7,120 nucleotides of DNA, taken from the NCBI GenBank assembly GCA_035268985.1, contig DATFJV010000043.1, positions 1-7,120 on the forward strand, in the 5' to 3' direction. The DNA is from JAAYHV01 sp035268985 (GTDB lineage: Bacteria > Bacillota > Clostridia > Peptostreptococcales > Anaerovoracaceae). A program made the translations under genes and the position numbers. Positions 1-6,707 of the stretch are shown here, piece by piece; the stretch's first letter is position 1; the number at the start of each line of letters is the position of its first letter. The notes beneath the pieces were generated by a model. It searched no databases and was not told where the DNA came from. It was given only the letters and a program-made list of their open reading frames with translations.

Positions 1-528
1 AGAGATGCAATTCACATTAATATTTGATGGTGCCAACTCTTTCGCTAGTGCTTTAGTCATCCCAATAATTCCTGCTTTTGCAGATGAATAAGCAACCTCA
101 CAGGAAGCTCCCACTTCTCCCCATATCGAAGAAACGGTAATAATTTTCCCTCGTTTATTTGATATCATATTGGGTATCAATTCCCTAATTGTATAATATG
201 AACCATTCAAGTTTGTATCTATTACATTTTTCCAATGGCTATTACTCATATTACATGTATCTCCATAACTGGGAATCGCCGCGTTTAGAATCAAAACATC
301 TACTTTATTATTAAGTAAAACCAAAGCATCTTTTGTCATATCTTTTATCTGTTCTTCAGAACTTATATCACACCTAAAGCCATACGATCCTGTTTCTTCC
401 ATGAGTTGTTTTGCTTGCTCGTAGGAATCTTTATATGTAAAAACCACATTGTCATTGCATCCCATGAAGTGCCTAACAGCTTCTTCACCGATACCTCTAG
501 ACCCACCTGTTATTAAAATATTCCTCAT
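1..528 (-). CDS. SDR-family oxidoreductase, FabG/YmfI-like (C-terminus outside window)
   Basis: This is an NAD(P)H-dependent short-chain dehydrogenase/reductase, cut by the left edge after 176 codons; the family usually has about 240-250. What is seen: the Rossmann glycine motif TGGSRGIG (residues 7-14), acidic D54, the NAA motif at 82-84, catalytic N106, S134, Y147 and K151 (YxxxK), and the start of the usual VNxIxPG stretch at the cut end. All core catalytic residues visible so far are intact. The ATG at 528 has a strong Shine-Dalgarno (AGGAGGGG, 531-538) very close to it. The active-site stretch SSIWGEVGASCEV differs from classical fatty-acid FabG. From memory it resembles the YmfI group (elongation factor P 5-aminopentanone reductase), which is often annotated as 3-oxoacyl-ACP reductase. 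SDR membership is near certain; the substrate is an inference. Its leader carries a fluoride-type riboswitch with a terminator. Confidence 0.93.
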   Translation of the reverse strand, partial: MRNILITGGSRGIGEEAVRHFMGCNDNVVFTYKDSYEQAKQLMEETGSYGFRCDISSEEQIKDMTKDALVLLNNKVDVLILNAAIPSYGDTCNMSNSHWKNVIDTNLNGSYYTIRELIPNMISNKRGKIITVSSIWGEVGASCEVAYSSAKAGIIGMTKALAKELAPSNINVNCIS

Positions 529-540
529 TTCCCCTCCTAA

Positions 541-572
541 ACAAAAAACTCCTGCAATATATAAGCAGAAGT
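541..572 (-). terminator. Intrinsic terminator, expression platform of the riboswitch
   Basis: On the minus strand, arm ACTTCTGC (572-565) pairs with GCAGGAGT (555-548), giving 8 bp with one G.U pair and a 9-nt loop, followed by a run of T (548-543). It ends only a few bases before the Shine-Dalgarno of the SDR gene. The 5' arm contains the ACTTC that pairs with GAGGT in the aptamer pseudoknot. Ligand-bound aptamer and terminator should therefore exclude each other, giving an ON switch. Confidence 0.85.
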
Positions 573-623
573 CATCAGCGTAAAGCAATTTAGGTTAACC
601 CAAGGGAGCACCTCATTCCCTAT
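565..623 (-). promoter_or_regulatory. Fluoride riboswitch aptamer (crcB motif)
   Basis: Read on the minus strand, the RNA has the crcB-motif order. AGGGA (621-617) pairs with TCCCT (607-603) around an AATGAGG-type loop. GAGGT (615-611) can form the pseudoknot with ACTTC (572-568), with one G.U pair. Next come TTAACC and a short weak helix (TAAA/TTTA around TTGC). Last comes the conserved GCTGATGAC block (580-572). In the known Bacillus cereus and Thermotoga aptamers the first helix is GGCG/CGCC; here it is GGGA/TCCC, a compensated change. Deviations are one extra base in the first loop, about four extra bases (TGGG) before TTAACC, and an irregular third helix. The transcript should start about 5 nt upstream of the aptamer. 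The family is assigned from memory of the consensus, not by a covariance search. Known members mostly control fluoride exporters; here the downstream gene is an SDR reductase. Confidence 0.78.
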
Positions 624-634
624 TTATCTACATA

Positions 635-663
635 ATTTTAACATACTGAAATAACAAATTCAA
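635..663 (-). promoter_or_regulatory. Sigma-A promoter of the riboswitch-SDR transcript
   Basis: On the minus strand, a -35 box TTGAAT (663-658) is followed by a 17-bp spacer and a -10 box TAAAAT (640-635) with an extended TGT in front of it. The predicted start near 628 lies just before the riboswitch aptamer, as expected for a riboswitch leader. It faces away from the prsW promoter. Confidence 0.7.
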
Positions 664-678
664 CCTTTTTTACTCTTC

Positions 679-707
679 TTGAATTTAAATCATTGCCATG
701 TTATTAT
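679..707 (+). promoter_or_regulatory. Sigma-A promoter of prsW, divergent
   Basis: A -35 box TTGAAT (679-684), a 17-bp spacer and a -10 box TATTAT (702-707) preceded by an extended TGT. The predicted transcript start is near 713, only a few bases before the Shine-Dalgarno AAGGAG (717-722). This excludes the in-frame TTG at 693, which lies upstream of the -10 box, as the start of prsW. Confidence 0.7.
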
Positions 708-728
708 GAAACCATTAAGGAGCAAATT

Positions 729-1418
729 ATGGCAATTTTAATAGCACTTGCAGTTTTCCCCTCAATTTATCTTCTATTGGCAATATATAAACAAGATAAA
801 ATCGAAAAAGAACCCTCTTCATTAATAATTAAACTGTTCATTTTTGGTGGAATTGCTGCATTTTTGGCAGGCACATTGGAAGAATATGGACAATCAGTAC
901 TTAATTTATTTACTATCAATAATGATAGAACATATATCATATTATTTGCTTTTTTAGTTGTTGGTGTAATAGAAGAAGGTTTAAAATTCATCTTTCTTAA
1001 AAAACTAACCTGGAATCATCCTGCATTTAATTACAGATTTGATGCAATTGTTTATGCTGTATCTATATCTTTGGGCTTTGCCGCTTTAGAAAACATCTTA
1101 TACGTATTTAGTTACGGATTGTCTGTAGTTATCCCTAGAGCATTACTTGCTATACCTGCTCATACCGGCTTTGCAGTGTTTATGGGTTCATATTATGGAA
1201 GAGCCAAGTTGGCTTATGAGAAAGATAAAAAAAGTTATTCAAACTGGCTACTCTTCTTAGGCTATACTTTTGCAGTATTTCTTCATGGGTTTTATGACGC
1301 TTGCGCAATGATAAACGAACCAGTTTTTACATATATTTTCATGGTTTTTGTAGTATTAATGTATATAATAGTTATTAGAAAAGTTCGCAAAGAATCAAAA
1401 ACTGATAGCCTAGTTTGA
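729..1418 (+). CDS. prsW: PrsW-family intramembrane protease
   Basis: This is a polytopic membrane protein of 229 residues in the PrsW (M82) family. PrsW in Bacillus subtilis cuts the anti-sigma factor RsiW at site 1, and a PrsW in Clostridioides difficile acts on RsiT. What is seen: about seven hydrophobic segments, the family motif EEGLKF (82-87, with the E82/E83 pair and K86), the FAALEN motif (117-122), H145 in a PAHTGF segment, and H186 in FLHGFYD. All the signature positions are present, so the enzyme looks active. The ATG at 729 is chosen because AAGGAG (717-722) precedes it and the promoter -10 box lies at 702-707. No sigma factor or anti-sigma gene is visible in the window, so the substrate is unknown. 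No terminator is apparent before the radical SAM gene, so read-through into it is possible. Confidence 0.9.
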   Translation: MAILIALAVFPSIYLLLAIYKQDKIEKEPSSLIIKLFIFGGIAAFLAGTLEEYGQSVLNLFTINNDRTYIILFAFLVVGVIEEGLKFIFLKKLTWNHPAFNYRFDAIVYAVSISLGFAALENILYVFSYGLSVVIPRALLAIPAHTGFAVFMGSYYGRAKLAYEKDKKSYSNWLLFLGYTFAVFLHGFYDACAMINEPVFTYIFMVFVVLMYIIVIRKVRKESKTDSLV

Positions 1419-1419
1419 A

Positions 1420-1448
1420 TTGTAACAAGGATTGTAGTAGAATACTAT
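1420..1448 (+). promoter_or_regulatory. Candidate promoter for the radical SAM and kinase genes
   Basis: TTGTAA (1420-1425), a 17-bp spacer and TACTAT (1443-1448) lie in the short gap right after the prsW stop. The predicted start near 1455 leaves about 19 nt of leader before the ATG at 1474. The -10 box is imperfect and there is no extended TG, so it may only supplement read-through from prsW. Confidence 0.42.
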
Positions 1449-1473
1449 TTGGTTGAATAAGAAAGGCGTAATT

Positions 1474-2418
1474 ATGAAAAATTATAAATACATATACGGA
1501 CCTGTACCATCAAGAAGAATGGGCAGCTCCCTTGGAATAAGTCCCATCCCTGAAAAGACTTGTAACTACAGCTGTGTTTACTGCCAACTAGGGAGAACAA
1601 ACCACCTTACTAATAAACGTGAAGAATTCTTCCCCATTAATGATATATTAATGGAATTAAAGGATTACTGCTTAGAAGGTCAAGATTTTGATGTGGTTTC
1701 CATTGTAGGTGAAGGTGAGCCCACTTTATATAGCAAGTTGGGAGAATTAATAGTTGGTATTAAAAATACAATCAACAAACCAATCGCAGTTATAACCAAC
1801 GGAGCTTTATTATACGATGAAAACTTAAGAAAAGAATTAATGAACGCAGATATGGTATTACCATCTGTTGATGCGTATAATGAAGAAATATATAAAAAAG
1901 TAGATAGACCTTATGGCAAACTTCATTTCAAAGAAATAAGTAATGGCTTAATTGAATTCTCAAAGGAATTTAAAGGGCAACTATATATCGAAATAATGTT
2001 GGTTGATGGATTCAACAGTAGTGATGAAGATATTTTGGGATTTAAAAATTACTTAGATAAAATAAATTATGATAAAGTGTATATAAACACTCCCGTAAGG
2101 CCTCCCGCAGAAGCGGGGATTAAGGCTGTTAATCACGAAAGAATCTCTTATGCAGTAAAAGAATTAAATGGCATATCCATAGACATGCTTGCTTCGGGTA
2201 GTTTCTACAGCGATATAGAAAAAACTTATGATGCTATCTTGAGCATTAGCAGCAGACATCCTTTAAGTTATTTTGAGTTGTTTAGTTTTTTAGAATCGAG
2301 AAAAATGTCCAAGGATGATATTAAATGCACGATAAATAAATTGGAAAACGACAGTAGAGTTGAAGTAATTGACTATAACGGAATAGTAACATATAGATCC
2401 AGAAAGAGTGGTAAATAA
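1474..2418 (+). CDS. Radical SAM protein, bacterial TYW1-like (COG0731 type)
   Basis: A 314-residue radical S-adenosylmethionine enzyme. What is seen: an N-terminal YGPVPSRRMGSSLGI stretch (8-22), the [4Fe-4S] cluster motif CNYSCVYC (C30, C34, C37, CX3CX2C), and the SAM-binding GEGEPTL (79-85). After about residue 245 there is a short helical tail, ending in basic and polar residues, that looks like a winged-helix domain. The core resembles the archaeal tRNA-wyosine enzyme TYW1. Bacteria do not make wyosine, and to my knowledge the bacterial members have no assigned substrate, so none is proposed here. The ATG at 1474 is preferred over the in-frame TTG at 1453 because GAAAGG (1461-1466) sits before it and the likely transcript start is near 1455. 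The stop is one base before the start of the pyridoxal kinase gene, so the two are translationally adjacent and surely co-transcribed. Confidence 0.87.
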   Translation: MKNYKYIYGPVPSRRMGSSLGISPIPEKTCNYSCVYCQLGRTNHLTNKREEFFPINDILMELKDYCLEGQDFDVVSIVGEGEPTLYSKLGELIVGIKNTINKPIAVITNGALLYDENLRKELMNADMVLPSVDAYNEEIYKKVDRPYGKLHFKEISNGLIEFSKEFKGQLYIEIMLVDGFNSSDEDILGFKNYLDKINYDKVYINTPVRPPAEAGIKAVNHERISYAVKELNGISIDMLASGSFYSDIEKTYDAILSISSRHPLSYFELFSFLESRKMSKDDIKCTINKLENDSRVEVIDYNGIVTYRSRKSGK

Positions 2419-2419
2419 A

Positions 2420-3286
2420 GTGAAAACAGAATCAATCATAAAAAAGGTAGCGGCAATTCACGATATGTCAGGTTTTGGCAGAGCATCTCTAACTACAATC
2501 ATACCAGTCCTATCCACCATGGGAATACAAACTTGTCCTGTTCCTACCGCAATACTTTCAACTCACTCAGGAGGTTTTTCGGGATACACATTCAACGATT
2601 TAACTGATTTAATGCCTAGTTATGTTAATCATTGGAAAAGCTTAGGTCTAAACTTTAATTGCATTTACTCTGGTTTTTTAGGTTCAGCAAAACAAATAAA
2701 TATTGTTATGGATATCATAGATAGTTTTAAAACCGATAACAATTTAACTGTAGTTGATCCTGTTTTAGGTGATGATGGTAGTCTATACAGCTCTATTAGC
2801 GAAAATATGGTTCCTGAAATGAGAAGGTTAATATCTAAGGCAGATATAATTACTCCTAATATTACTGAAGTACAATTATTATTAGAAACTTATGATTATC
2901 CTTCATTGGAAAACGGTAAAAAATGGCTTAAAGCTTTATCTGATATGGGTCCTAGAATGACTATGATAACTAGTTTCCCTGAAAATCAAACTACCTTGAG
3001 TACTTTAGCATACGATAAAGAAAAGGACGAATATTGGAAAGTTCCTTCTACATTGCTTCCTTTTAGCTATCCAGGAACCGGTGATTTATTTACCAGTGTA
3101 TTAATTGGCAGTATACTAAATGGAGAAAACATACCTATTGCCACTGCTACAGCCTCAGACTTTGTGTATAAATGTATAGATATTAGCAGTAATTTTGATT
3201 ATCCAACTCGTGATGGGGTTTTGCTTGAACAAATGTTGCCTGAGCTTAGAAATCCTATTACTGACTTATCTTTTGAAAAGATTTAA
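2420..3286 (+). CDS. pdxK: Pyridoxal/pyridoxamine kinase, PfkB-ribokinase fold
   Basis: Predicted to phosphorylate pyridoxal, pyridoxamine or pyridoxine at the 5' position using ATP, as part of vitamin B6 salvage in the cytoplasm. What is seen in the 288 residues: the N-terminal IHDMSGFGRASLT segment (13-25), THSGG (48-52), DPVLGDDG (113-120), TPNITE (145-150), and the anion-hole and catalytic motif GTGD (219-222, base D222). Length and motif order fit the clostridial pyridoxamine kinases of COG2240. The related HMP kinase ThiD is a less likely alternative. The start is uncertain: GTG at 2420 is preferred because AGAAAG (2401-2406) matches the outer part of the anti-Shine-Dalgarno at suitable spacing; GTG at 2408 would add four residues and overlap the radical SAM gene. 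The 3' end overlaps the convergent ROK gene by 21 bp. Confidence 0.87.
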   Translation: MKTESIIKKVAAIHDMSGFGRASLTTIIPVLSTMGIQTCPVPTAILSTHSGGFSGYTFNDLTDLMPSYVNHWKSLGLNFNCIYSGFLGSAKQINIVMDIIDSFKTDNNLTVVDPVLGDDGSLYSSISENMVPEMRRLISKADIITPNITEVQLLLETYDYPSLENGKKWLKALSDMGPRMTMITSFPENQTTLSTLAYDKEKDEYWKVPSTLLPFSYPGTGDLFTSVLIGSILNGENIPIATATASDFVYKCIDISSNFDYPTRDGVLLEQMLPELRNPITDLSFEKI

Positions 3287-4072
3287 AGAACTTGCTCCAA
3301 CTATACCGGCATCATTTAATAGTGATGCCGTTTTTATTTTTGCTTTGCATAAGCGATAATCATATCCATAGTTATTCATTTCATAATTTATTAGATTAAT
3401 CAATTTATCTCCATAACTTGATATGCCTCCACCTAATATGACAATTTCAGGGTCATACGCTAATATTCCGTTTCTTATTCCTGCAGTTAAAGCTTTTACA
3501 TAGTCATTAACCTTTTTCTTATCTCCATCATTTTCCATCATATGGGATTTGCAATACGCTTCAAGGCAACCACGACTTCCGCATGTGCATTCTTTACCTT
3601 CTAGACATATTGTCATATGCCCAAGCTCAGTTCCTAGTAGCATTTGACCATTCATTAATACAGAGCTACCAATGCCCGTACCTAAAGTTAGCATTAAAAC
3701 ATTATCATAACCCTTAGCTGCACCATCTAAATATTCACCTATTAACGCACAGTCAGCGTCGTTTTCTATATATACTTTTCGCTTAATTCTATTTTCTATA
3801 TCTTTTACCATATCTTCATTTTCAATATCAAGGTTATCACAAAACAAAATTTTACCGTTTTTGTCAATCAAACCAGGCACACCAATCCCTATATTGGAAA
3901 TTCTTTCTCTTTTTGTCAAAATATTTTCAATTAAATTTATGACTTCCTCCAAAATCCCTTTGTACCCTTTTGGTGCCTTTACTTGTTTTCGCATTTCAAT
4001 ATTATATTTTTCATCTACAAGGCCGGCTTTTATATAGCTAGCTCCAATGTCTATTCCAACACTATATTCCAT
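3266..4072 (-). CDS. ROK-family sugar kinase or regulator, shortened
   Basis: A 268-residue ROK protein of the actin/hexokinase fold, most likely a cytoplasmic glucokinase-type ATP-dependent sugar kinase. What is seen: the phosphate motif DIGASYIKAGLVD (8-20, Ser12 where Thr is usual), the sugar-binding and catalytic END at 103-105 (D105 as base), the second phosphate motif GTGIGSSV (131-138), H152, and the zinc motif CTCGSRGC (C162, C164, C169) followed by E171. The GGGIS adenosine-side loop is at 214-218. There is no N-terminal winged helix, which argues for a kinase over a NagC/XylR-type repressor. The segment between the zinc motif and GGGIS is about 40 residues shorter than in typical 300-320-residue glucokinases. 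AGAAAGG (4079-4085) precedes the ATG. It lies 57 bp downstream of tex with no clear terminator between, so co-transcription with tex is likely. Confidence 0.88.
   Translation of the reverse strand: MEYSVGIDIGASYIKAGLVDEKYNIEMRKQVKAPKGYKGILEEVINLIENILTKRERISNIGIGVPGLIDKNGKILFCDNLDIENEDMVKDIENRIKRKVYIENDADCALIGEYLDGAAKGYDNVLMLTLGTGIGSSVLMNGQMLLGTELGHMTICLEGKECTCGSRGCLEAYCKSHMMENDGDKKKVNDYVKALTAGIRNGILAYDPEIVILGGGISSYGDKLINLINYEMNNYGYDYRLCKAKIKTASLLNDAGIVGASSLNLFKR
3307..3341 (+). terminator. Intrinsic terminator of the prsW-radical SAM-kinase group
   Basis: A perfect 8-bp stem, CGGCATCA (3307-3314) with TGATGCCG (3323-3330), has an 8-nt loop and is followed by TTTTTATTTTT. It lies 20 bp after the kinase stop codon. 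On the opposite strand there is no U-run, so it acts one way only. It also lies within the coding sequence of the convergent ROK gene, where it encodes part of the peptide KTASLLNDAG. Confidence 0.9.
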
Positions 4073-4129
4073 CTTGTACCTTTCTTGATAAAATGTATAT
4101 CACAATTCAAATATTTCAATTAATCACTG

Positions 4130-6280
4130 CTATTTAACCTGCTTCATGGATAGTGCAATTCTCTTTTTCTTAATATCAACTGATAAAACCATTACTTTTA
4201 CAACGTCCCCAACTGATACTATTTCTAAAGGATGCTTTATGAACTTATCCGCAATTTCTGAGATATGAACTAGACCATCTTGATGGACCCCAATATCAAC
4301 AAATGCTCCAAAGTCAATTACGTTACGAACTGTACCTGTTAGAATCATATTAGGGGCAATACTCTCTAAATCTAATACATCTGTACGTAATACATTTGCA
4401 GGCAATTCTGCCCTGGGATCTCTTCCTGGCTTTAGTAGTTCTTTAACTATATCTTTTAAAGTTGGAATCCCAACTCCACATTCTTTTGCAGCCTTATCCT
4501 CTCCATATTCCTTAATTTTTCCCTCTATGTTTGGAATATTTCCATGGGCAATGTCATCTAAAGTAAAACCACAAAGTTTAATTAATTTTTCTGCAGCACC
4601 ATAACTTTCAGGATGTACTCCTGTGTTGTCTAAAACATTTTTGCTCTCAGATACACGCAAGAATCCTGCACATTGCTCGTATGCTTTGGGCCCTAACTTA
4701 GGAACCTTTAAAAGCTGTTTACGAGATATGAAGGTACCATTTCCTTCACGGTAATTAACAATAGATTTGCCCGTATTTGAATTTAATCCGGATACACGTT
4801 TAAGTAGTGATGGCGACGCTGTATTCAAATCAACGCCCACTGCATTAACACAGTCTTCTACTACACCAACAAGAGCTTCATCTAATTTCTTTTGCGGCAT
4901 ATCATGTTGATATTGTCCAACTCCAATTGCCTTAGGATCAATTTTTACAAGTTCAGCTAATGGATCTTGCATTCTTCTTGCAATGGATATTGCTGATCTA
5001 AGGTTAACATCATAATTGGGAAATTCCTCTGCCGCAAGTTTAGATGCAGAGTATACAGATGCCCCTGCTTCATTTACAATCATATAGCTAACACCTTTAG
5101 TCTCAGCAATTAATTCACTTGTCATCTGCTCAGTTTCACGAGATGCTGTACCATTTCCTATGGCTATGTGTTCCACTTTATATTTCTTAATCAGTTTTTT
5201 TAATGTGTTAATAGATTCATTCTTTTGTTTCTCACCAAAAGTTGGATAAACAACCGCTGTATCAAGGGGCTTACCTGTTTCATCTATAACCGCAACTTTA
5301 CAACCATTTCTGTACCCCGGATCTAACCCCATTGTAATATGTCCTTTTATTGGCGGTTGCATTAATAGGGGCTTTAGATTAAGAGAAAAATTATTTATTG
5401 CTCCCTCAGATGCTACATCAGTTAAGGTGTTTCTAACCTCTCTTTCTAAGGATGGAAGTATTAACCTATCATATCCATCTTCCGCTGCATTTAATACAAA
5501 TTCCGATGAACTTGAACCTTTTCTGATAACTTTTTTATAAATAAGCTTTAGCGCCTTTTCTCTTTCGATATCTACAGAAACCTTTAAAAACCCTTCCTTT
5601 TCACCACGATTAATAGCTAGTATTTGGTGGTTTTGGATAGTTGCTATACTTCTTTTAAATTCATGATAATTGCTATATACAGAATCTTCATCCGTTGAAG
5701 CAGTAACCGCTATTATGCCAGTTTTCATGAATTGCGCTCTAAGACCTTGCCTAATGTCTGCACTATCTGCAGTAATTTCTGCAATAATATCAGATGCTCC
5801 CATAAGAGCTTCATTCACATCATTAACACCATTATCTTCGTCAATATATTCAATGGCCAATACTTCAATGTCAGGCAAATCATTATCCTGCTTAAAAAGT
5901 ATTAAAGCAAGGGGCTCAAGTCCTCTTTCCTTTGCGATAATAGCTCTTGTGCGACGTTTCTTTTTATATGGTCGATATAAATCTTCAACTTCTGCAAGGG
6001 TTTTAGCATCATTAATCCTGATACTTAATTCATCCGTCAGCTTATCCTGAGATTCTATGGCCTTCATAACTTCTTCTTTTCTTTCATTGAGATTTCTAAG
6101 ATAGTTAAGCCTGTCATAAAGATTTCTAAGCACAGTATCATCCATAGTACCATGCATTTCCTTGCGGTAACGTGCAATAAAAGGAATAGTATTCCCTTCA
6201 TCGATTAAATCTATAACATTTTTTACATGTGTTTCACTTTTATCAAATTCTTTTGCCAGTATTTTTGTAATTTCTTTCAT
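4130..6280 (-). CDS. tex: Tex, RNA-binding transcription accessory protein
   Basis: A 716-residue Tex, full length for the family and related to eukaryotic Spt6. It is a cytoplasmic nucleic-acid-binding protein linked to RNA polymerase and RNA turnover; in other bacteria it affects gene expression and stress resistance. What is seen: the N-terminal helical region with FIARYRKE (34-41) and the hallmark EDLYRPYKKKRRTRA (99-113); the YqgF/RNase H-like domain starting at GLDPGYRNG (318-326), with IGNGTASRETE (374-384) and NEAGASVYSAS (403-413); IARRMQDPLAELVKIDP (433-449) and GQYQHD (455-460); helix-hairpin-helix repeats at about 485-560; and a C-terminal S1 RNA-binding domain at about 645-714. 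The ATG at 6280 has TAGGAG (6286-6291) six bases upstream. No good promoter lies between the gene and the intron relic, so its transcript probably crosses the relic. Confidence 0.97.
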   Translation of the reverse strand: MKEITKILAKEFDKSETHVKNVIDLIDEGNTIPFIARYRKEMHGTMDDTVLRNLYDRLNYLRNLNERKEEVMKAIESQDKLTDELSIRINDAKTLAEVEDLYRPYKKKRRTRAIIAKERGLEPLALILFKQDNDLPDIEVLAIEYIDEDNGVNDVNEALMGASDIIAEITADSADIRQGLRAQFMKTGIIAVTASTDEDSVYSNYHEFKRSIATIQNHQILAINRGEKEGFLKVSVDIEREKALKLIYKKVIRKGSSSSEFVLNAAEDGYDRLILPSLEREVRNTLTDVASEGAINNFSLNLKPLLMQPPIKGHITMGLDPGYRNGCKVAVIDETGKPLDTAVVYPTFGEKQKNESINTLKKLIKKYKVEHIAIGNGTASRETEQMTSELIAETKGVSYMIVNEAGASVYSASKLAAEEFPNYDVNLRSAISIARRMQDPLAELVKIDPKAIGVGQYQHDMPQKKLDEALVGVVEDCVNAVGVDLNTASPSLLKRVSGLNSNTGKSIVNYREGNGTFISRKQLLKVPKLGPKAYEQCAGFLRVSESKNVLDNTGVHPESYGAAEKLIKLCGFTLDDIAHGNIPNIEGKIKEYGEDKAAKECGVGIPTLKDIVKELLKPGRDPRAELPANVLRTDVLDLESIAPNMILTGTVRNVIDFGAFVDIGVHQDGLVHISEIADKFIKHPLEIVSVGDVVKVMVLSVDIKKKRIALSMKQVK

Positions 6281-6320
6281 ATTCGCTCCTAATTAATATG
6301 TCTCTTTTTTTCTTTAGTCA

Positions 6321-6353
6321 GAACCGTACGTGCGCTCCTAACACATACGGCTC
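6321..6353 (-). ncRNA. Group II intron domain V, slightly decayed
   Basis: On the minus strand, GAGCCGTAT pairs with GTACGGTTC (with G.U pairs), the classic lower helix of domain V. The catalytic AGC triad is at 6352-6350 and the two-base bulge beside the GTAC side is present. The upper stem is one base short, and the tip reads AGGA instead of a GNRA tetraloop such as GAAA, which suggests it no longer works. Confidence 0.8.
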
Positions 6354-6372
6354 TTCCCTTTGTATTCATTTA

Positions 6373-6707
6373 TTATCTATAAAACAAGCTTACTTTAATT
6401 GATGGTTTAATCAAAGGGAATGTTCTCAATAAACCATTATAGAATGTGTCTAATGTATAGCTTTTCCTTTGACTGCGTCGATTTAACCACTTGAACAATA
6501 ACCATTTTGTTTGTTGTAGAAAGTTCTTAACAGCTTTCGCATTATCTATAACACCATAATATTTATAATACCTCTTAACTTGGCGTTATCTATCTTGAAC
6601 ATTTCATCTAATCTTATTGTTCTGTGATACTTTATCCACGCTTTCATAGCTAGAGATTCCCAATGGTCTTTTCTTGTCACTTCCGTCTCCGGTTTGCTTT
6701 TGAAATA
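6373..6707 (-). pseudogene. Group II intron reverse transcriptase/maturase, C-terminal remnant with frameshift
   Basis: Two adjoining frames encode the C-terminal end of an LtrA-type protein (maturase X region). From 6707 to 6570 the frame gives WIKYHRTIRLDEMFK and then DNAKLRG. From 6567 to a TAA at 6375-6373 it gives YKYYGVIDN, then KWLLFKWLNRRSQRKSY, and ends IKPSIKVSLFYR. Family members have G-H-Y at the junction (KLRGHYxYYGV). Here a single base, the C of the His codon, is missing at about 6569-6570, which shifts the frame into an early TAG. The upstream reverse transcriptase domains are absent and the frame closes at a TAA near 6710. In intact members this protein helps splice and retrotranspose its own intron. 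The extent upstream of about 6660 is less certain. Confidence 0.85.

Noticed and set aside
568..580. CTGATGA in the SDR leader as a hammerhead ribozyme core.
   Set aside because: The required second stem followed by GAAA and the third stem are absent, and the block fits the 3' conserved part of the fluoride aptamer.
693..728. In-frame TTG at 693 as the start of prsW, adding 12 residues.
   Set aside because: It lies upstream of the predicted -10 box and transcript start and has no Shine-Dalgarno, while ATG 729 follows AAGGAG at good spacing.
767..991. Minus-strand open frame of 74 codons.
   Set aside because: It lies wholly antisense to prsW, has no recognisable motif and no ribosome binding site.
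1453..1473. In-frame TTG at 1453 as the start of the radical SAM gene.
   Set aside because: There is no Shine-Dalgarno in front of it and the likely transcript start is at about the same place. ATG 1474 has GAAAGG upstream and gives the usual N-terminus.
3268..3282. Palindrome ATCTTTTGAAAAGAT at the tail-to-tail overlap as a two-way terminator.
   Set aside because: The stem is AT-only with at most five pairs once a loop is allowed, and no U-run follows. The strong terminator is at 3307-3341.
4073..4129. A promoter (TTGAAA or TAATTG with TATACA) or terminator between tex and the ROK gene.
   Set aside because: No box pair has good spacing and no hairpin with a U-run is visible; the AT-rich gap gives many chance matches.
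5670..6050. Plus-strand open frame of 126 codons.
   Set aside because: It is antisense to the well-conserved tex, with low-complexity Ser/Leu/Ala content typical of a shadow frame.
6293..6320. CTGACT, 17 bp, TATTAA on the minus strand as the tex promoter.
   Set aside because: Transcription would start inside the Shine-Dalgarno, leaving almost no leader, and both boxes match the consensus poorly.
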